DNA from: Microbacterium lacus
GTDB lineage: Bacteria; Actinomycetota; Actinomycetes; Actinomycetales; Microbacteriaceae
Length of the DNA: 64,000 bases
NCBI RefSeq assembly: GCF_002812805.1
Contig: NZ_NMUM01000030.1
Coordinates: 310,001-374,000, forward strand
Reading direction: 5' to 3'
The notes below the pieces were generated by a model. The model saw only the letters and a list, made by a program, of their open reading frames with translations, was not told the DNA's origin and made no database searches. Positions 50,900 to 59,213 of the stretch are shown piece after piece; positions within the stretch are counted from its first letter, which is position 1, and each line of letters begins with the position of its first letter. A program made the translations under genes and the position numbers.

Positions 50900-52672
50900 T
50901 CAGCGCCCGACGGCGTAGCCCTGCATACCGCGCGCGTTGGCTGCAGCAATGACCATCCCGTCGTCGCGGAATCCCGCGGCGCTCAGTCTGCCGAGACTCC
51001 ACGCGGGAGCCACGACGACATCATGACCGCGATCGCGCAGCTCGTCGAGCGCCGCGTCTCCCACAGTCTGCTCGACGACGACGCCCCGCGGTTGGAAACT
51101 GCGCGGGAAGAAGGACGAGGGCATATGCGTGGAGTGCCATGTAGCCGCGTCGATCGATTCCTGCAGATTCATGCCGTGCGAGAGCAGGTTCAGGAGGAAG
51201 GTTACGGTCCACTGGTCCTGCTGATCTCCGCCCGGCGTCCCGAATGCCAGATAGGGGGCACCGTCACGCAGCAACATGCCGGGACTCAGGGTCGTGCGCG
51301 GTCGCTTGCGCGGCGCGATCGAGTTCGGCAGTCCCTGCTCGAGCCAGAACATCTGCGCTCGGGTCGGCAACGAGAAGCCGAGCCCCGGAATGGCCGGTGA
51401 GCTCTGCAGCCACCCCCCGCTCGGAGTCGCGGCCACCATGTTTCCCCAACGATCGACGACGTCGAGGTGGCAGGTGTCGCCGCGGACCACCCCCATGCTC
51501 GCGAGCGTCGGCTCACCCGTACCCGCGGCCGCATCGATCGGCGCGTCGAAGATGGATCTGGACAGGTGCGGTTCGTGCCCGCCCGGCGACCCGGGGCGCA
51601 ATTCGCCCGATGACTCCTCGCTCACGAGCTGTGCGCGGCTGCGGGCGTAGTCGTCGGCGAGGAGCGCGTCGAGCGGGACGTCGACGAAGTTCGGATCGCC
51701 GTAGAAGGCCTCGCGATCGGCGAACGCGAGCTTGGCGGTCTCGGTCACGGCATGGATCATCTGCGCCGAACCGGGTGCGCCGATGTCTTGATGGGCGAGC
51801 ATCGCAAGTTGCTGCAATAGGACGGGCCCCTGACCCCACGGCCCCGTCTTCGCCACGGTCACACCGCCGAACTCGATCGTCGTCGGGCGCTCCCAGGTGG
51901 GCTCCCATTCCGCCATGTCTGCGCCGGTGAGCAACCCCGCGTGGTCGGAGCCGGTCGAATCGCGGACGGGTTGGCGCATCCACGCGTCGATCGCGTCGGC
52001 GACGAAGCCGCGGTAGAACTCGTCCCGTGCGCGCGCGATCACGGCCTCTCGACTGCCTCCGTCGGCGTTCGCATTCACCACGATCCGCTCCAGGGTGTCG
52101 GCCAGGAGCGGATTGCGGAAACGAGCCCGCGGCACCGGTTGCGTGCCGCCCGGCAAATAGATCTCGGCCGACGTGGTCCAGTGCTCCGACAAGAGCGAAG
52201 CCACCGAAGCAATCGCGACGGTCGCGTCGGGGACCAGGGGGTACCCGTGGCGCGCGTACTCGATCGCGAAGCGGGTCACCCTCTCCAGCGACAGCGTGCC
52301 GTGGCGCTCGAGCATGCTCATCCAGGCGCCGAACGATCCGGGCACGACGGCAGCGAGATGACCCGTTCCGGGAATGGCGCCCAGCCCCAGATCGGCATAG
52401 GCCGCTGCGGTGGCGGCGGCGGGCGCCGGTCCCTGCCCGCACAAGACCCAGGGCTCTCCCCCGGCGACATCAAAACCCATGATGGGTGTGTCGCCGCCGA
52501 GGCCGTTCAGGTGCGGTTCGACGACGTGCAGCACGAGTCCCGCGGCGACGGCGGCATCAAACGCGTTGCCGCCCTCTTCGAGGACAGCCATCCCCGAACT
52601 CGACGCGAGCCAGTGCGTGGACGCGACCGCGCCGAACGAGCCCACGATCTCGGGGCGAGTGGTGAATTGCAT
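50900..52672 (-). CDS. Gamma-glutamyltransferase-family (Ntn) hydrolase
   Basis: 590 residues from ATG 52672 (AAGGA at eight bases). The fold opens with GAVASTHWLASSSGMAVLEEGGNAFDAAVAAGLVLHVVEPHLNGLGGDTPIMGF (in part), as in GGT/acylase proteins. The autoprocessing nucleophile is the Thr of VRGDTCHLDVVDRWGNMVAATPSGG (about T400), and FGTPGGDQQDQW matches the oxyanion/GG loop. No signal peptide, so cytoplasmic, unlike classical GGT. It may hydrolyse an N-glutamyl or N-acyl amide. Its promoter carries a GntR-type operator, linking it to the importer and cyclase on the other side of the regulator. Confidence 0.88.
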   Translation of the reverse strand: MQFTTRPEIVGSFGAVASTHWLASSSGMAVLEEGGNAFDAAVAAGLVLHVVEPHLNGLGGDTPIMGFDVAGGEPWVLCGQGPAPAAATAAAYADLGLGAIPGTGHLAAVVPGSFGAWMSMLERHGTLSLERVTRFAIEYARHGYPLVPDATVAIASVASLLSEHWTTSAEIYLPGGTQPVPRARFRNPLLADTLERIVVNANADGGSREAVIARARDEFYRGFVADAIDAWMRQPVRDSTGSDHAGLLTGADMAEWEPTWERPTTIEFGGVTVAKTGPWGQGPVLLQQLAMLAHQDIGAPGSAQMIHAVTETAKLAFADREAFYGDPNFVDVPLDALLADDYARSRAQLVSEESSGELRPGSPGGHEPHLSRSIFDAPIDAAAGTGEPTLASMGVVRGDTCHLDVVDRWGNMVAATPSGGWLQSSPAIPGLGFSLPTRAQMFWLEQGLPNSIAPRKRPRTTLSPGMLLRDGAPYLAFGTPGGDQQDQWTVTFLLNLLSHGMNLQESIDAATWHSTHMPSSFFPRSFQPRGVVVEQTVGDAALDELRDRGHDVVVAPAWSLGRLSAAGFRDDGMVIAAANARGMQGYAVGR

Positions 52673-52737
52673 GACACGGTCCTTCTGGAGTGCCGACAAG
52701 CGGCCACCGGCTGAAAGCGGGAACTATCCCGAGACCA

Positions 52738-52751
52738 TATCGTATACGAAA
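52738..52751. promoter_or_regulatory. GntR-type operator upstream of the gamma-glutamyltransferase-like gene
   Basis: TATCGTATACGAAA contains the perfect palindrome TCGTATACGA (52740-52749), the same core as the 16-bp palindrome at 53554-53569. It lies 66 bases upstream of the GGT-like start, inside the gap after the gntR gene. Confidence 0.75.
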
Positions 52752-52775
52752 CGTGCTCCGTGCACGCCTCGGCGA

Positions 52776-53441
52776 TCAGTGGGTCGTGAAGCCGTCGTCA
52801 CCACCCGTGTCGTGCGCACCAGGCTGCGTCGCGGCACGCCGCACGTGCTCGGCCATGAGACTTTCCGCGCGATCGGCATCACGCGCCTCGATCGCGTCGT
52901 AGATGTCGCGATGGTCACGCCAGAAGAACCGGTTGTCGACCGGGATGGAAGCCGTGTTGATCCATTCCGAACGCGCAGACAGCTGGTGCACGAACCCACC
53001 GAGCACGCTGTTGCCGCTCGCCGATGCGACGGCATCGTGGAAGCGCGAGTTCAGTCGGTGAAGCCTGTCCATCTGCCCGAGATCGATGGCGCGGTCACCC
53101 TCGTCCAGGATCTCCCTGATCGCAGCAAGATCGGCATCGGAGCGCTGGGTGGCGGCGAGCCGGGTGGCGTGCGGCTCGAGCACCGCCCGCGCCGTTCGAA
53201 CCTCGTGCACGACCCGTTCGGTCAGATTCATGACGGTCGGGGAACCGAAATGGCGCAGCTCGACGAATCCCTCCGCGGCCAGCGCTCGCACAGCCTCGCG
53301 AATGGGCACACGAGACACATTGAACGCCGATGCCAGCGCGGGTTCTGTCACCCGCGATCCCGGGGCGAGCTCGCCCCTGATGATCATGTCGCGAACGGCA
53401 TCCACCAGGGCGGGGCCCCGCAGAATCGTCTCTTCAGGCAT
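52776..53441 (-). CDS. GntR-family (FCD-type) regulator of the GGT/Liv/cyclase locus
   Basis: 221 residues from ATG 53441 with AGGAGGGGG upstream. Winged HTH: VDAVRDMIIRGELAPGSRVTEPALASAFNVSRVPIREAVRALAAEGFVELR (in part). FCD effector domain with the metal-type residues RLNSRFHDAVASASGN and HRDIYDAIEARDADRAESLMAEHVRR. It lies between two genes groups, each with the same palindromic operator. Effector probably the transported acid or a metabolite. Confidence 0.92.
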   Translation of the reverse strand: MPEETILRGPALVDAVRDMIIRGELAPGSRVTEPALASAFNVSRVPIREAVRALAAEGFVELRHFGSPTVMNLTERVVHEVRTARAVLEPHATRLAATQRSDADLAAIREILDEGDRAIDLGQMDRLHRLNSRFHDAVASASGNSVLGGFVHQLSARSEWINTASIPVDNRFFWRDHRDIYDAIEARDADRAESLMAEHVRRAATQPGAHDTGGDDGFTTH

Positions 53442-53517
53442 CGGCCCCCTCCTCGATCGATCGACCCCGATCGTATCCAGCCCGAGCCATTCATCGACGC
53501 ACCGCCGAAAAAACATC

Positions 53518-53569
53518 TTGCCTGGCGGTCGGTGCCGGCGATACAGTGACGCAACTTCGTATACGAAGT
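53518..53569 (+). promoter_or_regulatory. Promoter and GntR-type operator of the Liv-type importer operon
   Basis: TTGCCT (53518-53523) and TACAGT (53542-53547), spacer 18, form a plausible promoter. The perfect 16-bp palindrome ACTTCGTATACGAAGT (53554-53569) lies directly downstream, over the expected start. It lies between the divergent gntR gene and the binding-protein gene and may serve both. Confidence 0.75.
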
Positions 53570-53659
53570 GACCCGAATATTGCACCTGCAGAGTCGCTCG
53601 TGAGAATCACATCGCGTCGCCGCCTGCCCTTCACACACACCAACAGCAAGGACGACACC

Positions 53660-54856
53660 ATGAGCACGTCACTCAGAGCGGCCGCACTCGTAGCGGTCAG
53701 CGCCATCGCGCTGACCGGCTGCGTCAGTACGGCTGCGCCATCCACCGACAACAGCACGGCGACCTCGGACACCATCCTCCTCGGCGCCGTGATGGCCGAG
53801 ACAGGCTTCATGTCCCCGTTCGACACCCCGGCGTTGAACTCACTCCGCATCGCGATCGATGAGCTCAACGGAGCCGGCGGAATCGACGGCACCCCCGTCG
53901 AGCTGCGGGTGATCGACACGGGTTCGGATCTCGAGAAGTACGCGCCGTCCGCACAGACCCTCATCGATGCCGGCGCGAAGGCGATCATCGTGACCTGCGA
54001 CTACGACATCTCAAGCCCGGCGGCGCTCGTGGCGGAGCAGGCCGGAGTTCTGAACGTCTCCCCCTGTGTCGGCGACACGATCTACGGCCCCCGGGGCGGA
54101 CTGGACATCGGGTTCTCGTTGGGCAACGCCACACCCGGAGAAGCCAGCGTGATGGCGGAGTTCGCTGACAGCAAGAGCTGGACGAACGCCGTCTTCCTGA
54201 CCGACACATCGCTGAAGTACACCCAGAGCCAGTGCGCCATCGCGCGCGAGCGGTTCCTCGAGCTGGGCGGCACCGAGATCGCGGGCTACGACTACGTCCA
54301 GGGCGAGAACATCAGCGAGGCCGTCTCGAGCATCGCCGCCGGCCCGGCCCCCGACGTGATCTTCAACTGCGGCTATAGCCCGGGCGGCGCACAGGTCGCG
54401 AAAGACCTGCGCGACGGCGGCATCGCGGCCCCGATCGTCTCGGGCTTCGGCATGGACGGAACATTCTGGCTCGACTCCATCCCGGGCCTGACGGACTACT
54501 ACGTGGTGACCTTCGCTTCCACCGCCGGAGACGACCCCGACCCCGCGGTCAACGATCTCGCGACGGTCTACGAGCAGACCTACGGCGCACGCCCCACCGT
54601 GGGGAGCTTCGTGACCGGTCCTTCCACGCTCGACGCCATCGTCACGGCGCACGAGGTCGCTCAGAGCTGGGACGGAAAAGCGCTCGCGGACGCGTTCCTG
54701 ACTTTCGACGGCCTCGAGTTGCTGGCTGGCCCGACGACCTTCACGCCGGAACTCCACGTGAACGTCGACCGCCCCCAGCGCGTCCTGGTGGTCGAAGACG
54801 GCGCCCTGAAGTTCGTCGAGCGACGCGCACCCGAGAAGGTCATCCTCGGTGACTGA
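53660..54856 (+). CDS. Branched-chain-type ABC transporter substrate-binding lipoprotein
   Basis: 398 residues from ATG 53660 (AAGGA upstream). The signal peptide ALVAVSAIALTGC has the lipobox LTGC. The type 1 periplasmic-binding fold of the LivJ/amide family is evident: ILLGAVMAETGFMSPFDTPALNSLRIAIDELNGAGGIDGTPVELRVIDTGSD (in part), AKAIIVTCDYDISSPAALVAEQAGVL and RPTVGSFVTGPSTLDAI. It binds the unknown substrate, probably an amide, amino acid or short acid. The last eight bases overlap the ATPase gene. Confidence 0.92.
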   Translation: MSTSLRAAALVAVSAIALTGCVSTAAPSTDNSTATSDTILLGAVMAETGFMSPFDTPALNSLRIAIDELNGAGGIDGTPVELRVIDTGSDLEKYAPSAQTLIDAGAKAIIVTCDYDISSPAALVAEQAGVLNVSPCVGDTIYGPRGGLDIGFSLGNATPGEASVMAEFADSKSWTNAVFLTDTSLKYTQSQCAIARERFLELGGTEIAGYDYVQGENISEAVSSIAAGPAPDVIFNCGYSPGGAQVAKDLRDGGIAAPIVSGFGMDGTFWLDSIPGLTDYYVVTFASTAGDDPDPAVNDLATVYEQTYGARPTVGSFVTGPSTLDAIVTAHEVAQSWDGKALADAFLTFDGLELLAGPTTFTPELHVNVDRPQRVLVVEDGALKFVERRAPEKVILGD

Positions 54857-55637
54857 TCGTCTCGCCCCTGGAGCAGGCCGCGGAGGCGGCCTGCTCCAGG
54901 GGCATGGGATCACACGCTCATACCGCGGGGTGAAGGCGCTCCAGAACGTCACGATCGATGTCCCACTCGGGCGAGTCACGGGCCTGATCGGAGCCAACGG
55001 TGCCGGCAAGTCGACTCTCGTCAACATCCTGAGCGGGTACGACCGTCCGAACGGCGGCGGGGTCTTCATCGACGGCGGCGAGCTGCCCCGCGAGAGCGCC
55101 GAGCGGCGCACTCGCCGAGGTATCGCCCGCACGTTCCAACACGGTCACCTCTACCCGCGGCTGACCGTCCTCGAGAACGTGACGGTCGCCGCCCTGGCCT
55201 GTGGACTCTCGCGACGAGAGGGACGCTCACTCGCGCTGGCACTCCTCGCGGAACTGCAGCTCGAAGAATGGGCGATGCATGACGCCGACCACCTGCCGCA
55301 CGGGGTGGAACGACGTCTCGGCGTGGCCAGGGCGCTGGCGACACGACCGAACTGGGTGCTTTTCGACGAACCCGCGGCCGGACTGAACGATGGCGAGGCC
55401 GAGCACTTCAGGGACACGATGCGCGCCCTCGCGACTCGCGGACTCGGCGTGCTGCTGATCGACCACAACATGCCACTCATCTTCGGAAGCTGTGACCACA
55501 TCTTCGTCCTCGGCGCCGGACTGAACGTCATGGACGGTTCACCCGACTCGGTGCGCACCGACCCCCGCCTCGCAGCGTCGTACCTGGGCAACGCCGCACA
55601 GCAGATCGCCGAAGGAGCCGAGCATGGTGTCGACTGA
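54849..55637 (+). CDS. Branched-chain-type ABC transporter ATPase, LivG-like
   Basis: 262 residues from GTG 54849. Walker A GANGAGKSTLVNIL, Q-loop ARTFQHGHLYPRLTVLENV, a degenerate signature HLPHGVERRLGVARAL as usual for LivG, Walker B WVLFDEPAAGLN and the switch His in LLIDHNMPLIF. Overlaps the lipoprotein gene by eight bases and livF by 14. Confidence 0.93.
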   Translation: MTDRLAPGAGRGGGLLQGHGITRSYRGVKALQNVTIDVPLGRVTGLIGANGAGKSTLVNILSGYDRPNGGGVFIDGGELPRESAERRTRRGIARTFQHGHLYPRLTVLENVTVAALACGLSRREGRSLALALLAELQLEEWAMHDADHLPHGVERRLGVARALATRPNWVLFDEPAAGLNDGEAEHFRDTMRALATRGLGVLLIDHNMPLIFGSCDHIFVLGAGLNVMDGSPDSVRTDPRLAASYLGNAAQQIAEGAEHGVD

Positions 55638-56352
55638 ATCGCCGCGGATCCTTACCGTCTCAGACCTTCGGGTCTCGTATCGCGGCGTGCCCGCCGTGTC
55701 GGGCGTGAGCTTCCACATCGATGCCGGCGAGCTCGTCGGGATCATCGGACCCAACGGCGCCGGAAAGTCCTCGACCCTGCTCGGCATCGTCAACGCCGTG
55801 CGCTCGGATTCCTCCGAGACCAGCCTCGGCGGCGTCGACCTACGTCGCATGCCACCCGAGCGCGTGGCGCGAACAGGACTGGCCCTCGTGCCCGAGGGAC
55901 ACCACATCTTCGGGCGACTCTCGGTGCGCGACAATCTGCGTCTCGGCTCCACGGCCCGGCGCGATCCCCGCGGCCTGGAAGAAGACCTGAAATGGGTGAT
56001 CGAGCTGTTTCCCATCCTCGATGAGTTCGCGAATCGCCCCGCGGGGCTCCTCTCCGGCGGTCAACAGCAGCAGCTCGCGATCGGCCGCGCCCTGTTGGCG
56101 AACCCGATTCTCCTCGCACTCGACGAACCCTCTCTCGGACTGTCACCGACCGTCGTCGACACAGTCTTCGCAGCCATCGCGCGCATCCGCGAGCGCGGCA
56201 CGGCGGTGCTCCTCGTCGAACAGCGAGCACAGCAAACGGTCGCGGCCGCCGATCGCACGTATGTGTTGAACGACGGGCGGATCGTGATGGACCTGGCTCC
56301 CGCCGACGCGGCCGACTCCGCCCTCCTGATGAAGGCCTACCTGGGATCATGA
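55624..56352 (+). CDS. Branched-chain-type ABC transporter ATPase, LivF-like
   Basis: 242 residues. Walker A GPNGAGKSSTLLGI, LVPEGHHIFGRLSVRDNLRLG (LivF-typical), signature LLSGGQQQQLAIGRALL, Walker B ILLALDEPSLGLSP, and the switch glutamine-containing LLVEQRAQQ. Overlaps livG and the permease gene on both sides. Confidence 0.93.
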   Translation: MVSTESPRILTVSDLRVSYRGVPAVSGVSFHIDAGELVGIIGPNGAGKSSTLLGIVNAVRSDSSETSLGGVDLRRMPPERVARTGLALVPEGHHIFGRLSVRDNLRLGSTARRDPRGLEEDLKWVIELFPILDEFANRPAGLLSGGQQQQLAIGRALLANPILLALDEPSLGLSPTVVDTVFAAIARIRERGTAVLLVEQRAQQTVAAADRTYVLNDGRIVMDLAPADAADSALLMKAYLGS

Positions 56353-57233
56353 TGCCCCTCCTGCAATCACTTTTCGACGCCGTCTCCGCGGGAGCCGTCT
56401 ACGCGCTCGCGGCCCTCGCCATCGGACTGGTCTTCGGCGTGCTGCGACTGGCGAACTTCGCCATCGGCGAGATCATCACCGGGTCGGCCTACGCTCTGAT
56501 CCTCATCTGGCCCTTCTCGTGGCCGCTGGCGCTGGTCGCCTCGGTGGTCGTCGCCGTCGCACTATCTCTCCTGATGGATGCTGCCGTTTTCCGGTGGATG
56601 CGCTCACAGTCGCCGGCGACGCTCCTCATCGCGAGTTTCGGCCTGAGCATCCTGCTGCAGCGGACATATGACGGCATCTTCGGCACGAACGTCCGAACGG
56701 CATCCGTCGCTCCAGCCCTGACCACCTCGGTGACGATCGGCGGTCTGCGGATCAACCTGCTGGCGGTCGTCGCCGTCGTTCTGGCCGTCTGCCTGCTGGT
56801 GGGGGTGGGGCTCTTCCTGTCGCAGACGCGCGTCGGGCTGCAGGTGCAGGCCGCAGCAGCCGATTTCCGGATCGCGCGCATCCTCGGCATCCGATCCGGG
56901 GTCGTCATCTCCCTCACCTTCGTCATCAGCGGGGTACTCGCCGCCGCCGTTGCCTTCGTCCTGACCGCGCGATCCGGTGCCGTCGACCCGACTTTCGGCG
57001 TCCAGGCCACGCTGTTCGGTCTCATCGGCGCCGTCATCGGCGGCCTGAACCGCCTCGGTGGCGCGGTCGTCGGTGGGTTCGCCGTGGGCTTCGTTCTCTC
57101 ACTCTTCACCGCCTGGCTCCCGGGCGGGCTCAACGATTTCCGGACGGCGTTCGTATATCTGCTCGTCATCGTCGTGCTCGTGATCGTCCCGAACGGCGTC
57201 TTCGCCGGCCGTACTCTCAAGGAGCGCGCATGA
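56349..57233 (+). CDS. Branched-chain-type ABC transporter permease, LivH-like
   Basis: 294 residues, about eight membrane segments. LivH features: SLFDAVSAGAVYALAALAIGLVFGVLRLANFAIGEII, RILGIRSGVVISLTFVISGVLAAAVAFV and AVIGGLNRLGGAVVGGFAVGFV. Four-base overlap with livF upstream and livM downstream. Confidence 0.93.
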   Translation: MMPLLQSLFDAVSAGAVYALAALAIGLVFGVLRLANFAIGEIITGSAYALILIWPFSWPLALVASVVVAVALSLLMDAAVFRWMRSQSPATLLIASFGLSILLQRTYDGIFGTNVRTASVAPALTTSVTIGGLRINLLAVVAVVLAVCLLVGVGLFLSQTRVGLQVQAAAADFRIARILGIRSGVVISLTFVISGVLAAAVAFVLTARSGAVDPTFGVQATLFGLIGAVIGGLNRLGGAVVGGFAVGFVLSLFTAWLPGGLNDFRTAFVYLLVIVVLVIVPNGVFAGRTLKERA

Positions 57234-58321
57234 CCATCGCCCAACCTGCTCGTAGCTGGATGCCCCGCTGGGTCGTGCCGTCCCCCGCCGTGGATCTGTG
57301 GACACTCGTCGTGCCCCTCGTCGTCGTCTGGTTGTTCTCCGCGTTCGCGAGCTCCGTCTCGCAGTCGGCCGCGATCGACCTGAGCTACGCCCTGGCAAAC
57401 CTGATGATCGTCGTGGGAATGTGGACGTTCATCGGCAACAGCGGCGTTCTCTCCTTCGGCCACATCGCTTTCGTCGCCGTCGGCGCCTGGACGATGTCGC
57501 TCCTGACGATCAGCCCCGTGGTCAAGGCGTCCGTCATGCCCGAGCTCTTCCCCTGGCTCTCGGGTGCTGCGGTAGCGCCGCTCATCGCCCTGGTGATCGC
57601 GGCAGCGGTCGGCGGACTGCTGGCCCTCGTGAGCGGTCTCGCTCTCATGCGACTGCACGGGCTGGAGGCGGGCATCGCCACGTTCGCCCTCCTCGGCCTC
57701 GTCGTCCAGGTGCTCACGTACTGGAGCAGTGTGGGGCCGAAGTCAGGTCAGTCCATGACAGGCATCCCCCAGAGCTTCGACCTGCAGACGACGCTGTTGA
57801 TCACCCTCGTCGTCATCACGATCGCCTGGACGTACGGAAAATCACGGAGCGCACGGATGCTTCGCGCATCTCGCGAGAGCGTGGTGGCCGCACCCGGGTC
57901 CGGCATCCGCATCACCCTGCATCGCGTTGTCGCGTTTGCCCTCTCGGGCGCACTGGCAGCCATCGGCGGAGCCGTGTGGGCACAGACGAACCGGGTCGTT
58001 CAGGCATCCCAGTTCTCATTGGATTTCACGTTCACCACGATGGCGATGCTGGTGATCGGAGGCATGCTCTCACTCTGGGGAGCCGTGGTCGGAACACTTC
58101 TGATCTCCACCCTCGATCACGTTCTCGGCCTGCTCGAGGGCGGTCTGCACATGGGGGGCGTCATCGTGTCGCTGCCCGCCGGCAGCCGCCTCATCGTGGT
58201 GGCCGCCGTCCTGGTCGTCGTGCTGATCCTGCGCCCGTCCGGCATCACCGGCGGCCGGGAAGCTCGCTGGCCGCTCCGGCCTCAAAACCCCTTCGCATCG
58301 TCTCTCCCAGGAGTGAAATGA
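57230..58321 (+). CDS. Branched-chain-type ABC transporter permease, LivM-like
   Basis: 363 residues, 8-10 membrane segments. SGVLSFGHIAFVAVGAWTMSLL and the EAGIATFALLGLVV pattern are typical of LivM; the ABC-contact loop is in RMLRASRESVVAAPGSGIRITLHRVVAFALSGALAAIGGAVWA (in part), ending VVLILRPSGITGG. The next gene (cyclase) starts inside its stop codon. Confidence 0.93.
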   Translation: MTIAQPARSWMPRWVVPSPAVDLWTLVVPLVVVWLFSAFASSVSQSAAIDLSYALANLMIVVGMWTFIGNSGVLSFGHIAFVAVGAWTMSLLTISPVVKASVMPELFPWLSGAAVAPLIALVIAAAVGGLLALVSGLALMRLHGLEAGIATFALLGLVVQVLTYWSSVGPKSGQSMTGIPQSFDLQTTLLITLVVITIAWTYGKSRSARMLRASRESVVAAPGSGIRITLHRVVAFALSGALAAIGGAVWAQTNRVVQASQFSLDFTFTTMAMLVIGGMLSLWGAVVGTLLISTLDHVLGLLEGGLHMGGVIVSLPAGSRLIVVAAVLVVVLILRPSGITGGREARWPLRPQNPFASSLPGVK

Positions 58322-59115
58322 CTGTCGACCCGCCCATCCTGATCGCCGCACTGCTCAGGAGCATCGCCTCGAGCCGACTGGAACTCGTCGACCTGACGAG
58401 CACCCTCCGCGGATCCACGCCGATCATGACGCTGCCCGACCCGTTTGCGAGTCAGAGCGGCTTCGTCCTCGAGCAGCTGAGCCGGTACGACGAGCACGGG
58501 CCCGGCTGGTATCACAACAACATCCACACCGGCGAGCACTCCGGGACACACCTCGATGCTCCGATCCACTGGCTCAGCGGCAAAGAGGGCCGGGATGTCG
58601 CGAGCATCCCCCTCGATCGCCTGATCGGTCCGGCCTGTGTGATCGACGTGCGAGAACAGGTCGACGCCGATCCCGACTTCCTGCTCCAGCGGCATCATGT
58701 CGAAGAGTGGGAGGCACGGCACGGGCAGTTGCAACCCGGCAGCTGGCTGCTGTTGCGTACCGGATGGGACCGATACTCCGACGACCAGGAGGCTTTCGTG
58801 AACGCCGACGAGAACGGACCGCACAGCCCCGGCGTCTCGGGCGAGTGCGCGCTGTGGCTCGCAGAAGAACGCCCCATCTCGGGTTTCGGTGCCGACACTC
58901 TCGGTATCGACGCCGGTCGCGCGGGTGAGTTCGACCCGCCGTTTCCCATGCACAACCACCTGCTCGGCCACGACAAGTACGGGATCACCTCGCTTCAGAA
59001 CCTGAGCAGGCTGCCCGAGACCGGGGCACTGTTGATCGTCGCACCATTGCGCATCGAAGGCGGCAGCGGCAGCCCCGCACGCGTGATCGCGCTCACCGCG
59101 GCCGACTCGGCGTAG
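58318..59115 (+). CDS. Cyclase-family (kynurenine-formamidase-like) metal hydrolase
   Basis: 265 residues from ATG 58318, overlapping the livM stop. The metal-site motif HSGTHLDAPIHW (HxGTHxDxPxH) is intact, with LVDLTSTLRGSTPIM before it and GFGADTLGIDAG after it. Cyclase-family enzymes hydrolyse amides, lactones or formamides, for example N-formylkynurenine. Translational coupling to the importer means the imported substrate is probably its substrate or the substrate of a partner enzyme. Confidence 0.88.
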   Translation: MTVDPPILIAALLRSIASSRLELVDLTSTLRGSTPIMTLPDPFASQSGFVLEQLSRYDEHGPGWYHNNIHTGEHSGTHLDAPIHWLSGKEGRDVASIPLDRLIGPACVIDVREQVDADPDFLLQRHHVEEWEARHGQLQPGSWLLLRTGWDRYSDDQEAFVNADENGPHSPGVSGECALWLAEERPISGFGADTLGIDAGRAGEFDPPFPMHNHLLGHDKYGITSLQNLSRLPETGALLIVAPLRIEGGSGSPARVIALTAADSA

Positions 59116-59213
59116 TCGGTTCCCGACCGATTCAGCTCCCCACCCACCACACAGCCGGCTCGCACACTCCAGCATCCCTACGAGCTCGCGGATCACGATA
59201 TTGAGGAGAAGTC

